Shown here: positions 34,548-43,530 of the stretch, piece by piece | How the letters are laid out: the number at the start of each line of letters is the position of its first letter | Position numbering within the stretch: the first letter of the stretch is position 1 | From: Oryzias latipes | Taxonomy: Eukaryota; Chordata; Actinopteri; Beloniformes; Adrianichthyidae | Direction of reading: 5' to 3' | DNA length: 64,000 nt | NCBI RefSeq assembly: GCF_002234675.1 | Contig: NC_019862.2 | Coordinates: forward strand, 24,796,160-24,860,159 | Position numbers and translations under genes: made by a program | The notes under the pieces: model-generated | The model's input: only the letters and a program-made list of their open reading frames with translations | Databases searched by the model: none | Told to the model about the DNA's origin: nothing

Positions 34548-35131
34548 CTGAAAGATGCAAAAGTATGTTGATCTTCTGCACAAACACTGAATTTCACTGC
34601 CAAATTCAAATGAACAGGATCTCATGTAAAACCCTTTTAGTTCAATTTTAAAAACATTTCCATATAACTGTTAATTTCAAGTGACTAAAGGTGAAACTTG
34701 CATTAGTAACCTAACCCTTGTGCTATCTTATGGGCTCCAGATGACTCACCCTTACATTGACAATGACAAAGGTGGATAAAGGTGGAAAGATTTCATGTAA
34801 TCTATGGACATCAGTGAAGATCACAAATCATTGAAGAAAAAAGGTTCAGCACACTGTCTTGTGGGTCTAGATGACCCAACTCCCAATGTTAAAGTGCCTT
34901 GGATAGAACAAAGGTTATAGGAGGAAAAAGCCTGCATTACTAATTTCAATTTTTTCCAGTGTTACTGGAAAGTACTTTAAAAAAGTCAATCTATAGGTTT
35001 TATGATTTAATTTAATCTTGAAAGAGAAAATCAACTAAATCAACTCAATTGATTCGCTTTTGTGGTTATCCCTGTAAAGTATGACAGAAAACTCATGTTA
35101 GTCTTTGCCGCTGACACACAGAACAGCTTAC
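34548..35131 (-). other. Inferred first intron of the zinc-finger gene
   Basis: On the minus strand the donor is GAATG|gtaagc (exon end at 35132) and the acceptor is ctttcag|ATG (exon start at 34547). The exon before the donor ends in ATG, which would be in frame with the ATG opening the next exon. The protein may therefore begin Met-Met-Ser. A TTAA MITE copy (34715-34913) lies inside. The junction is inferred from consensus splice sites only. Confidence 0.5.
34715..34913 (-). mobile_element. TTAA-type MITE, copy 2
   Basis: This copy is in the opposite orientation to the one at 1228-1432. It starts CCCTTGTGCTATC and ends GGATAGAACAAAGG. Its flanks are CTAA and TTAT, one mutation each from TTAA. 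It sits in the inferred first intron of the zinc-finger gene. Confidence 0.75.
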
Positions 35132-35300
35132 CATTCGGGAGGAGTTTGACTCTTGGAGGTGCAGCAGAAATGCCCTGAAGCCGGCTGGAGCGCTGAATAA
35201 GTGTGGGAGTGGGTGGGGTTTGGCAGCAGTGCCTCTGGGTCATCACCTATCCTGCGAGTCAGCAGAAACGAGCTCTCAGCCGGGCTCACCTTACCGATCT
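35132..35300 (-). promoter_or_regulatory. Putative 5' exon and promoter region of the zinc-finger gene
   Basis: This stretch is GC-richer than its surroundings and ends (minus strand) with a good donor at 35132/35131. No TATA box is obvious on the minus strand. The transcription start cannot be fixed from sequence alone. Confidence 0.35.
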
Positions 35301-35801
35301 GCTTTAATGAGCTCACAGCTTGCGGCCCCCACTGATCAGTGTCAGGATTGGTGTCAGAGCACAGGAGCCCCCATTCTTTGTGCTATTTATGAATGATGTG
35401 AGAAAGAACTTAACCTCCTCCTGTTTTTTTGTTTTGTCTTTGTTTTTTGTTTTGTAAGTCCATAGAGTCATGTCAAATGTAGCAGGATGATGCTGCACAG
35501 CTGCAGGCAATCCCCTGACTATCTGAGAGCGGTATAAAAATTGTTTGGCCCAACGCTTGGGCACCTGGTGTGCTGTACTCATACCCCACTCATTTCCTAG
35601 TGGCTAACCTTCTGGGCTTCCTGGTAAGTGGTAAGATGTTGTCTCCCTGAGAGCCTGTTTAGGATTTCTAAATAAGTTGTATTCATAGCTTAAAAAGAAT
35701 CCGGTATCCGAAACTTCGCCCAAGCGAGTTGAAGGTGTGGATGACTTTCTCCTCCCTGCTCAGGTGATCAGAGTTTATTTTGTCTGTGCCTCTGCCTTTT
35801 T
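35301..35801. other. Possible LTR-like or promoter-like DNA
   Basis: A plus-strand TATA-like 'ggtataaaaattg' lies at about 35530, followed by 'cttcctggtaagtgg', a donor-like site at about 35620. No coding exon follows in a readable frame. It could be part of a decayed LTR that continues beyond the inserted SINE at 35809-36071. Confidence 0.3.
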
Positions 35802-35808
35802 TGGTCTT

Positions 35809-36071
35809 CTTCTTCTTTCTCTTTCGGCGTTTCCCATCAGGGGTTGCCACAGCGAAACAACCTCTCCTTTGAGGATGAGTCGCATGTATAACTTGGCAAT
35901 GTTTTACGCCGGATGCCCTTCCTGACGCAACCCTCTCAATTTATCCGGGCTTGGGACCGGCACAGAAGCAGAGAAGGGAATAGGGAGCAGCCCGGATTCG
36001 AACCCTGGTTACACGGATGGAAGGCGCCGCAAACCAGCACGAGCTAAACCGGCACGAGCTAAACCGGCTCC
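35809..36071 (-). repeat. tRNA-derived SINE with target-site duplication
   Basis: TGGTCTT occurs at 35802-35808 and again at 36072-36078, a 7-bp target-site duplication. On the minus strand the element begins with a tRNA-like head: an A-box-like 'tagctcgtgctgg' and a B box GTTCGAATCC (about 36002-35993 on the plus scale). It ends in an (AGA)n tail, read as cttcttctt at 35809 on the plus strand. A unit, 'gcacgagctaaaccg', is duplicated in tandem in the head. A fragment of the same family lies at 4205-4290. Confidence 0.8.
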
Positions 36072-36078
36072 TGGTCTT

Positions 36079-37000
36079 AATATTTATTATTTGATTTTAA
36101 TTGATTTGTTTGTATGCCGAGGCATCAGATGCACCATTTTTGCTTGGCTTGGCTTCCCTTTGATTTTATTGCTTAAGAGTTGCGGATTGCTGCTGCCAGC
36201 TTCAGCTAGTGGTCTTCCAGCGCTACCTGTCTGCCCCCTCGGACGCACTCCTCTCTGCTTTGGGCACAGGGTGTCTGAAGATCCTGGGTGTGGTTGGCCT
36301 CAACTGCAGCTCGTAGCTGCCAACTCCAGGCCAGGGTGCTGCAGCTCCTGCCGGTGGGCTTCAGGATCCAGTCGGTGAGCTTGGACACACCGCCTGTGCG
36401 GCCAACAGAGCAGCGTCAACCCCTCACTACTCGAGGTTCATTGGACTTGGGACCTCTCGGCAGGTCCTAAGGACCTGTAACAGACGTGCTGGTTTTTATT
36501 CTGGTTTGGGACTTTTTATGGTTTATGTGTGAGTGAGTAATGGTGGGCACTAACTGCTGTTTTTAGCTGCCCTAACATCATATTGCCCACTCCTGTTTAT
36601 ACCCCCCCCTTCTTCTTAGGACCGGGTGCTTAGGCGGGGCGTGTCAGGCGACAGCGTTGGAGGCTCAGTTGGGGCATGTGTGTGTTCTGGTGTCCATTAC
36701 GTTCCTTCATGTCACACCTGCATGCCACTGAGTGGGGTGTTTTCCTTTTTTTTTACCTTTGTTTACAGATCTCCTCCACGTCAGCCAGCCCAGCATTCTG
36801 TTAGTAACCCTCGGCCCAGAAAGGTTTTATACCCAATCTTCCCTCCCCAGTATGATTGTCTTTTTTTTTAAATATATTTTAGTGTTAATAAAATTACTTT
36901 AAACTGGTACCTCGTCTTGTCCTCATTTTGGAAAACAATCTGCGTGCCTTTTATTGTAAAGCGCCTTTGGGTTCCCCGGACCCTGTACCCAGGGTGGCAT
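36079..37000 (+). repeat. Probable retroelement terminal sequence
   Basis: This GC-richer block ends in 'gttaataaaattacttt' (about 36884) followed by 'ggtacctcgtcttgtcc'. A long non-coding segment with AATAAA near the end resembles an LTR. I could not find matching boundaries, a primer-binding site or a target duplication, so the call is tentative. Short frames here show no domains. Confidence 0.3.
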
Positions 37001-37870
37001 CGTTTACTCGGTCTGCCTCACCACTTGCCTCAAAAAGTAATGTCGTTCCGACAAAGAACAGTCCATTTTTTTTCTGACTGGATTTATCTTAAATCTGACA
37101 ATGACACAACTGAAAAGACTTCACTCTTTAACTGCATGCAAATGCATGCACAGACGCTAAGAATAAGTTCAGTATCTCCTCCTCTGTATCTGTATGTACA
37201 ATGAAATGGGAAATTACAAAATGAGATCTAACCTGAAGACGGCTCAGAGTCCGAATCCGGCTGAAGGTCTATGTCTTCTCCATCTGCGTGGAGAGTGTTT
37301 GCTGTACTTTTTCTTCTTTGGAACAAAAAAAATGGAGGAGGTCCGTCAAAGTAGTAGGCTATGTTCAGTGAGGTGTTTATCCACCACAGCACAAAAGGAA
37401 CTGAGTGATTGCAAATGAAAGTCAGGTGTGTGGCACAATGAGTTATAACGCTAGAGGAGACATGCCCGCTTGGGAAGCCTGGCCAACTGTGGCGGAGCGA
37501 GACTCCATCTTGGTGAGGTAGTCGGGGCCCACATGACAATGATTTCTATAGCCTTTGGTGGCATCTAAGTAGCTTTATACAATTTATTTATTTAAATATA
37601 TATATATAGTTTGTTGTTGTTAAATAAGAGAAACAGTCAGCATTAAAAGCTCAAACTTTAATGAAAAATGCATAGTTGCAGGAAAAATATTACAAATAAT
37701 TTTTAAAAACAATTTCTAAACATTTAGAAGTTTTAGACCTCTTTGACATGTAATTTAAATTATTTAGAAAAGCCCAACAATAAGTAAATAACAAGTCAAT
37801 AATAATAATAATGAATCAATTGTAAGTCAATAAATAATAACAATAATAATAAATAATTCATAGTAATTTA
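37001..37870. other. Unassigned DNA with AAT-rich stretch
   Basis: A minus-strand frame around 37228-37330 carries an acidic Ser/Asp stretch (DLQPDSDSEPSSG) but no domain. A degenerate AAT repeat lies at about 37800-37860. No gene is supported. Confidence 0.4.
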
Positions 37871-38039
37871 TTAGCCAATGGTAAAATTAGTTGACCTGCA
37901 GTGTGAAGGTATACTCAATATTCACCGCAAGGAAATCTCTCACAAATGTGGGGAGATTCACAAATGACAGTGGGTTTGTGAATGCACATTCTAAAATTTG
38001 CACGATGTGTGACTTCATATTACAAGTATACCTAAAAAT

Positions 38040-38310
38040 GATGTTTATGAAGCATCTATTGTGCATTTCTGAAAAGTTTATTGTGAATTTCCAAAAAATG
38101 TATTGTGTTTTTGTGAAACACAGCGTGCACATTTGTGCGAAACACTTATTGTGCATGTGTGAAACACAACGTGTGTGTTTGTGAAACACAGGGTGTGCAT
38201 TTGTGAAACACATCGTGTGCATTTCCAAATTTATATTGCACGTTTGCGTAAAATTACAGTTTTGAATCAAAGCGTGTGTATTTGTGAAACCGGTTGTGTG
38301 CATTTCTGAT
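38040..38310 (+). repeat. Degenerate minisatellite (about 22-26 bp unit)
   Basis: Units close to 'tgtgcatttgtgaaacacag' recur about ten times with substitutions and small length changes. The repeat gives Cys/His/Phe-rich frames on both strands (for example 37887-38303), which are artefacts of the repeat and not zinc-binding proteins. Confidence 0.8.
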
Positions 38311-38577
38311 TATTGAGACTGAATTAACTCCACACAGAGCTCTATGTATAGAGCACAACTTCTAACACAGTCAGAGCTCAATGTGTTCGAAGTTCTAACA
38401 CATATCAGAGCAACACTGTTCATCTGTCTCATTCTTTCAGAAACTTGTTAATATATATAAGAGCTTTTATTTGTCTGTTTTTACTAAACCTTTTTAAAAG
38501 ATGAGGCTGTAGAGAAGAAGGTTCAGTTTGCATTCTCCTGTGGATGAAAATACTTGTTAAAAAAACAGAAACGTTTG

Positions 38578-39270
38578 TTAATTCTGTATTTTTCTTCTCT
38601 TTTGCATGTCAATTTTTACAGATGTGCCAATTTCCTCCTCCTTCTCAAAGACCACAGCTACTGATACTACTACTTCTTTGTGAACAGTGTGTCGTTCTTT
38701 CAGCCATCCTCTCTGAACTCTCACTTTTAGATGTTGTAACTGTGAATCTTCAGCATTAGCTTTCTTAAACTTATTCAGCTTTTCCTCTGACATTGGCAGT
38801 TGAGGTGTAATCTTGTTTACCTCCAGCTCTTTTCCAATCAAATCTTATTCTTTATCTCGTAAGAATGCTCGACTCAGTGTGTCTGCAATATGAAGTTCTT
38901 TGCCGGATTTGTGAGTCACTTTCAGGCTGTATTTTTGCAATCTCAGGAGCATTCTCTGTAGTATCATGGGAGAGATTTCTTAAAGATGCTCTCCAGTGGC
39001 TTGTGATCACTTTCAATCTGAATGTACATGTACTGATGAAACTTCTTACAGCTATGCACAATTGAAAGCAGCTCTTTTGGAGCATATCTTTGCTGCCGGT
39101 CAGTGGTTGTCCATCTTGCAGTAAAACTGCTTCCATGCCTTGTGAAATTGCATCACCTGAGAGTGTCACTGGCTTGTTAACATCATAAAACTTTGGAGTT
39201 GGGGCCTTGGCGACGAGCTATTTCAGATGTTCAAAGGTCTCTTTCTGTGCTTTTTTTTCCAGTGCCACTC
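38578..39270 (-). pseudogene. Ty3/gypsy retrotransposon polymerase fragment (RNase H region)
   Basis: On the minus strand, pieces in shifting frames are typical of the reverse-transcriptase end and RNase H domain of Ty3/gypsy elements. Seen are 'KFYDVNKPVTLSGDAISQGM' (about 39190-39130), 'AVLLQDGQP', 'KFHQYMYIQIESDHKPLE' (about 39045-38990), 'GKELHIADTLSR' and, further on, 'KITPQLPMSEEKLNKF', which suggests the start of the integrase region. Frameshifts and the loss of flanking domains show that it is dead. No LTR could be tied to it with confidence. Confidence 0.8.
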
Positions 39271-39329
39271 TATGTCTCTCTCAAGCAGCTGTCTGCCAAA
39301 CACTGCCACCAACCTGTAACCATCAGAAG

Positions 39330-39445
39330 CAATGTAAGGTGTCTTGCCCAAGGACACTTCAATGCATGGGATGGGCAAGGCAGGAACTGAACGTTCGATC
39401 TTCCAATCAGAGATGGACTGCTCTACCTCTCCCTCACAGCAGGCC
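39330..39445 (-). repeat. tRNA-derived SINE fragment
   Basis: 'Gtgtcttgcccaaggacact' is the reverse complement of the body motif in the SINE at 20758-21035. It is followed by the head-proximal part ('gaactgaacgttcgatcttc' and 'ggactgctctacc'). The 3' part is missing. Confidence 0.65.
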
Positions 39446-39871
39446 TAAATAACTGATGGATCAAAAAATAAATAAACAATCAAAGCTATACAAATTGACT
39501 GTGGCATGGTTCCAGTGATACAGTGAAAACTAACTTTTATGTGACTATTCTAAAGAAAATCAAAGCAAATTATCAAGACACCAATAGATGGCACCATTTA
39601 CTAACATGCATGACATTTCCCTGTTTGGCCTTTACACAGTGAAACATCTTTACAAACCCAAAAATAACTTCATTCTGATTCTGTAATACTACAAAAACAT
39701 AAAAGAAATGTCAGAAACTCCCCAATGCAAACGTCTGCAGTTGAAAAGTCAGCAGTTATTTAGAAAATGAAGATAAACATTACAAAGAACCACAAACCCG
39801 AATATAACCTCCCCACTTTTCATACAAACACAAATGGCCACACGATCTATAGCGATCTATAGCATCTATAG
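39446..39871. other. Unassigned DNA ending in a short tandem repeat
   Basis: Nothing is recognised until 39844-39871, where 'gatctatagc' units occur about three times. The hAT element at 39872 inserted at the end of this array. Confidence 0.5.
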
Positions 39872-41713
39872 CAGGGGTGGCGAACACGCGGCTCTCGAGC
39901 CGCATGCGGCTCTTTGCGTCTCATCATATTTTCTATATATTGTGCCTAGTTTCATATTTTTTTTCTCTTAAACCACACTCAAATCCATCAGAGAGTATTA
40001 AGAATAAATAATAATATAAGTAATTTGGCAGTGAGGGTGTTTTGATGCGACACATACGTGACCGCCAATCATTTCCGCGGGTTAGGCCCAATGCCGGAAA
40101 ACATAGGTAAAGATTTGATGGGCGTGCAGACTGTTAACCTCATGGTCAACATGGTGAAATTCAGAGTATAGAGATAAACACAGGACGTTTCTGGAAGAAT
40201 GGGAAGATTCTTACTTTTTCACTGAACTGAATGGCAAGTCACTGTGTTTATTTTTATGAGCTTGTTTATGGCAGAAAAGAACAAAACGTATCCCGGGGAA
40301 AATTAAAAACTCTTCCTGATCATCTGACACAAATTGTCTCCTTTATTAACAAGTTTTAGCTTTTTCTTTGTGGAGCTCACAGCAGAAGGCTGCAATCCAA
40401 ATGAATAAAGGGCAGTACGTGATGCTGCTTGCGCAACTGGACGGAACTTTACTTTAATTTTGAGTCAACAAATGCAGCTTCATTTTGAAAATGAAAAAGC
40501 ATTTCTGGTATTGACTTTTATTTTTAATTATGCTCCAGAAAAACTTCCATACTGCAACAGAAACGACCGCAGATCACTTTTCTCATCGATCCTTTAATGC
40601 AGAGACTTATTGCCTGATATCCCTGCTTGTCACCAATGAGGCAGCGAGCAAACCGGAGACGATTGAGCTGAAATCTATTTTGAAAGAAGGCCCTGTTACA
40701 TTTTGGAGAACGGAAAAATACCCGTGTGTAAAAGAGCTGCTCTCAATCTGCTGCCTGTGTTCTCCTTAATATATGTCTGCCAGTCCCTGTTATCTTGAAA
40801 CACGTGAAATCAAGGCATTGGTCCGTTCTGACCGACACTCACGTAAAAGAACTGCTCAGAGAGACTTCAACTGAATATAAACCTGATCTGCAGAGGATTG
40901 CTAGAAACAAGAGAAATCCCACTGAGATCATCCCATCACTCTCTCCAAGGTATGAAATTCTGAGATGTAGTTTGGAAAACACACATGACTGAGCATGCTT
41001 GTGTGAATATTTTAATATTCCATCAATTATTAGTTTTTCATGCAAAAAGATTAGTTTTTAAATTTTAAAAAAAAGTTATAAAAGTTTTTTTTTTTTTACT
41101 GAAGGTCAAAATTAAATGAATGCCACACACATCTGAAATGTAATGTCTTTAATGTGTTTATTGTGAATATGAATTACTCAGACACCAGAAGGATGCTCTG
41201 TCCAGATGTTTGTGTACTTGTCATTGAAAGAGGAGTGTTGAGATACAAAGAATTACCAGTTAAACAGTGTTGGATGAATGGTGAAATATTCCGCTTTTAT
41301 CTTCATAAATTTGACTTCAGAGGAGTCAGTGCTTTACCAGCATCAACCTCACCGCCCATCACTGAGTAGTTGTGTCAGAGAGAGGCAGGAAAAAGAGTGA
41401 GAGAGAGTGTGTGTGTGCGTGCAATGAGAGAGAGAGGTGCCTGTGGAGGGGGTATCTGACCTCCAGGGTAGTCGCTGTGTTAACTCTGGCTAAGCTGCAT
41501 TTGATGTGTATTGAGGGTGGACACTTTCCTTGAAATAAACACAAGTGCAATACTTGCAGTTGTGTTGCAGGGAGAGGAGTGTTTTATGGAAAATAATATG
41601 CCTTTAATTGCGTGTTTGTGTGTACGTCTTGGCAGGTCAGTACGTGGTGTGGCTCTTTGACTCTTACAGTGATAAAATTTGGCTCTTGGTGTCAAACTTG
41701 TTCGCCACCCCTG
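39872..41713 (+). mobile_element. hAT element (1842 bp) with transposase C-terminal remnants
   Basis: The 8-bp ATCTATAG lies at 39864-39871 and 41714-41721. The termini CAGGGGTGGCGAAC and GTTCGCCACCCCTG are perfect 14-bp inverted repeats. Subterminal 'ggctctttg' motifs occur near both ends. Inside, plus-strand frames at about 40530-40769 and 40795-40992 match the C-terminal part of hAT transposases (see the separate entry). The rest of the transposase is lost. Because ATCTATAG is also the unit of the flanking tandem repeat, the duplication alone would be weak evidence, but the inverted termini make the call firm. Confidence 0.9.
40530..40992 (+). pseudogene. hAT transposase C-terminal fragment
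   Basis: One frame contains 'FWRTEKYPCVKELLSICC', followed after a frame change by 'LKHVKSRHWSVLTDTHVKEL' and 'TEYKPDLQRIARNKR'. The order FW...YP...(F)S...K-S-R...LTD-H is the usual hAT dimerisation domain, best fitting the GTF2IRD2/FAM200-like branch in fish (recalled knowledge). The frame change, the missing SxxxER/FS block and the absent upstream catalytic region make it non-functional. Confidence 0.7.
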
Positions 41714-41721
41714 ATCTATAG

Positions 41722-42780
41722 CATATAGATCATTGGAGAAGTTGAACAGTCTAGTATCAGGCCAGTATCTGTTTTTTGGTTAAATGTGACCCAAGGCCCT
41801 CTTACATGTGCACCCCAAATGGAGACTGGATTTCATAAAGGGGTAAAAAATATACAATTTATTAAAAACTTGACACAAATTCCATAAAAGAGAAAGTTAA
41901 AATAGACTCGGACAGTTGGACCGCACTCCAACACTGCATGAGGGCGGCTGCCTCCTGGATCGACTCAGCCCCACTGCACTGGCGGGTAGCCACAACCACC
42001 ACCAAGGGAGATCTCTGATCCAACTCACACCAGGAGTACCTGCTCAGGGCCCAAATGCACACAAAACACACCACGACCCAAACAGTGATTAAAAGAAAAT
42101 ACAAAACAGAAGAGGTGCACCTGAGCAGGTCACCACTAATTTATGGGCTGAAAACAGGGGGGTCCCCCTTACACAATACTAAATATGGCACCCACCAGCT
42201 ACCATAAGGATAAAAGGAGGAGGCAGCCACCCTCAGCCAGGTCCAGACACCAAGATACTAAAAATGAGCACAAAACAGTTTAAAAATGGATAAAAGCAAG
42301 GGTGTCAAGCTTGATTAAAACATTAAAAACAATGACTAAAAACACTAAGCAAAACAGCAGTGGCAACTCTGCTGGAAAAAGAAAAATAAGTTAGTTCTCC
42401 CCTGGGACAAACACATGTTTTACAAACCCTTATATTACCTCTCATGCCCCAGGGTCAGAACTCATGCCACCACCTGTTAATATAAATAGAGTTTAAAATC
42501 TTGCAAACTCAAATGCCTAAAAACTTTAGTAAAAGGACTCAAATGATTAAAAGCTTTAGTAAAAAAAAAAAAAAGGTCCACATGTCAAGCTCACCCACCA
42601 AGGCCAAACCAGGAAACCAGCATCTAGATGGAACTCCCACAGCTGCTATTTATCAGCCTTGTGAGCCAATCACAGCTCAACAGACAGGTGCTGGCCATGA
42701 ATGTTCATCTATGGAACACCATGAGGGACAAACTACCACCCACAGCCCTGTCTGTCACATAAAGTGTTCCTTAAAGTGTG
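41722..42780. other. Unassigned DNA, possibly LTR-derived
   Basis: This moderately GC-rich non-coding block contains 'ggggggtcccccttacac' and a poly-A run at about 42561-42574. It may be retroelement-derived but lacks boundaries that I can defend. Confidence 0.35.
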
Positions 42781-42782
42781 TG

Positions 42783-43030
42783 ACGGCAGTGGTGTGGATG
42801 TAGTGCAGTCGACCTCTGCCTTGAAGATGACAGGTTCGGTTCCTGCCTCGCCCGCCCATGTGTTGAAGTGTCCTTGGGCACTGAACTCCACATTGCTCCT
42901 GGTGGTTTTATGTTGGCGCCATTGTTTGGGATAGCCGCCATCAGTGTGGGAATGTGAGTGTGGGTGAATGGGATAGTGACTATAAAGTGCTTTGGGCCTT
43001 CAAGGAAAGCAGTAAAGTGCTACAAGAAAA
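42783..43030 (+). repeat. tRNA-derived SINE, diverged copy
   Basis: It matches the copy at 20758-21035: head 'gacaggttcggttcctgcct', body 'gtgtccttgggca' with a small deletion, then 'gtgactataaagtgctttgg' and an A-rich tail at about 43025. Confidence 0.8.
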
Positions 43031-43379
43031 AACAACAATAACAACAACACTAGGCTAAGCAAGTAAATGACATTGTCTGAACTTCAGAAACTTATTCTCA
43101 CTTTTGTTAAAGGACATGTATTATAAAGGCAGTGGCGACCAAACTATAAGCCCCTCCCCCTTGAGTGGGAAGTACTAGGCCTAACAAGTTGTGCGACTAT
43201 CAAGATCTGCTTTTATTTTGAAAATATCAAAATGAAGGAAAGGCAATGTTTTGAGCGTGTTTTAATAAAACAAGCTTCAAAGTAAAAAAAAAAAAAAAGA
43301 TGTTTCTTGTGTATTTCTAACTTCACTTACCCCTTCATGACTGCCTTTATTTCAAACGTGTAAATAATTATTTCCTTTT
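43031..43379. other. Short spacer upstream of the scp2 promoter
   Basis: AT-rich sequence with a poly-A run at about 43284-43299. 'Ttaccccttcatgactgcct' (43329) resembles the block at 13388, but the match is too short to call a repeat. Confidence 0.4.
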
Positions 43380-43530
43380 TTGTAAGCTGCTTTGTTGACG
43401 CGCAGCTCTGCTCTGGCATCGATACGTCGCGTCTGCGGGCGGAGGAAGCTGGAAAAGGCGGAAGTGAGCTGGAAGAGAGTTGTTATCTAACAGCCGGACG
43501 TTTCAGGACTTCTCCTCTCCTTCATACAAA
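43380..43530 (+). promoter_or_regulatory. CpG-rich promoter region of scp2
   Basis: The stretch has several CpGs (gttgacgcgcag, atacgtcgcgtctgcgggcg) in otherwise AT-rich surroundings. GCGGAAGTG at 43458-43466 is a good ETS/GABP-type site, common in housekeeping promoters. No TATA box is visible. The 5' UTR ends in a pyrimidine-rich stretch just before the ATG. Confidence 0.55.

Noticed and set aside
37887-38303. Cys/His-rich minus-strand frame of 138 codons
   Set aside because: It is the translation of a degenerate minisatellite. The Cys/His spacing follows the DNA repeat and does not form a known metal-binding domain.
38040-38310. CRISPR-like array of short repeats
   Set aside because: Units are contiguous and degenerate with no unique spacers, and the DNA is clearly from an animal nucleus.
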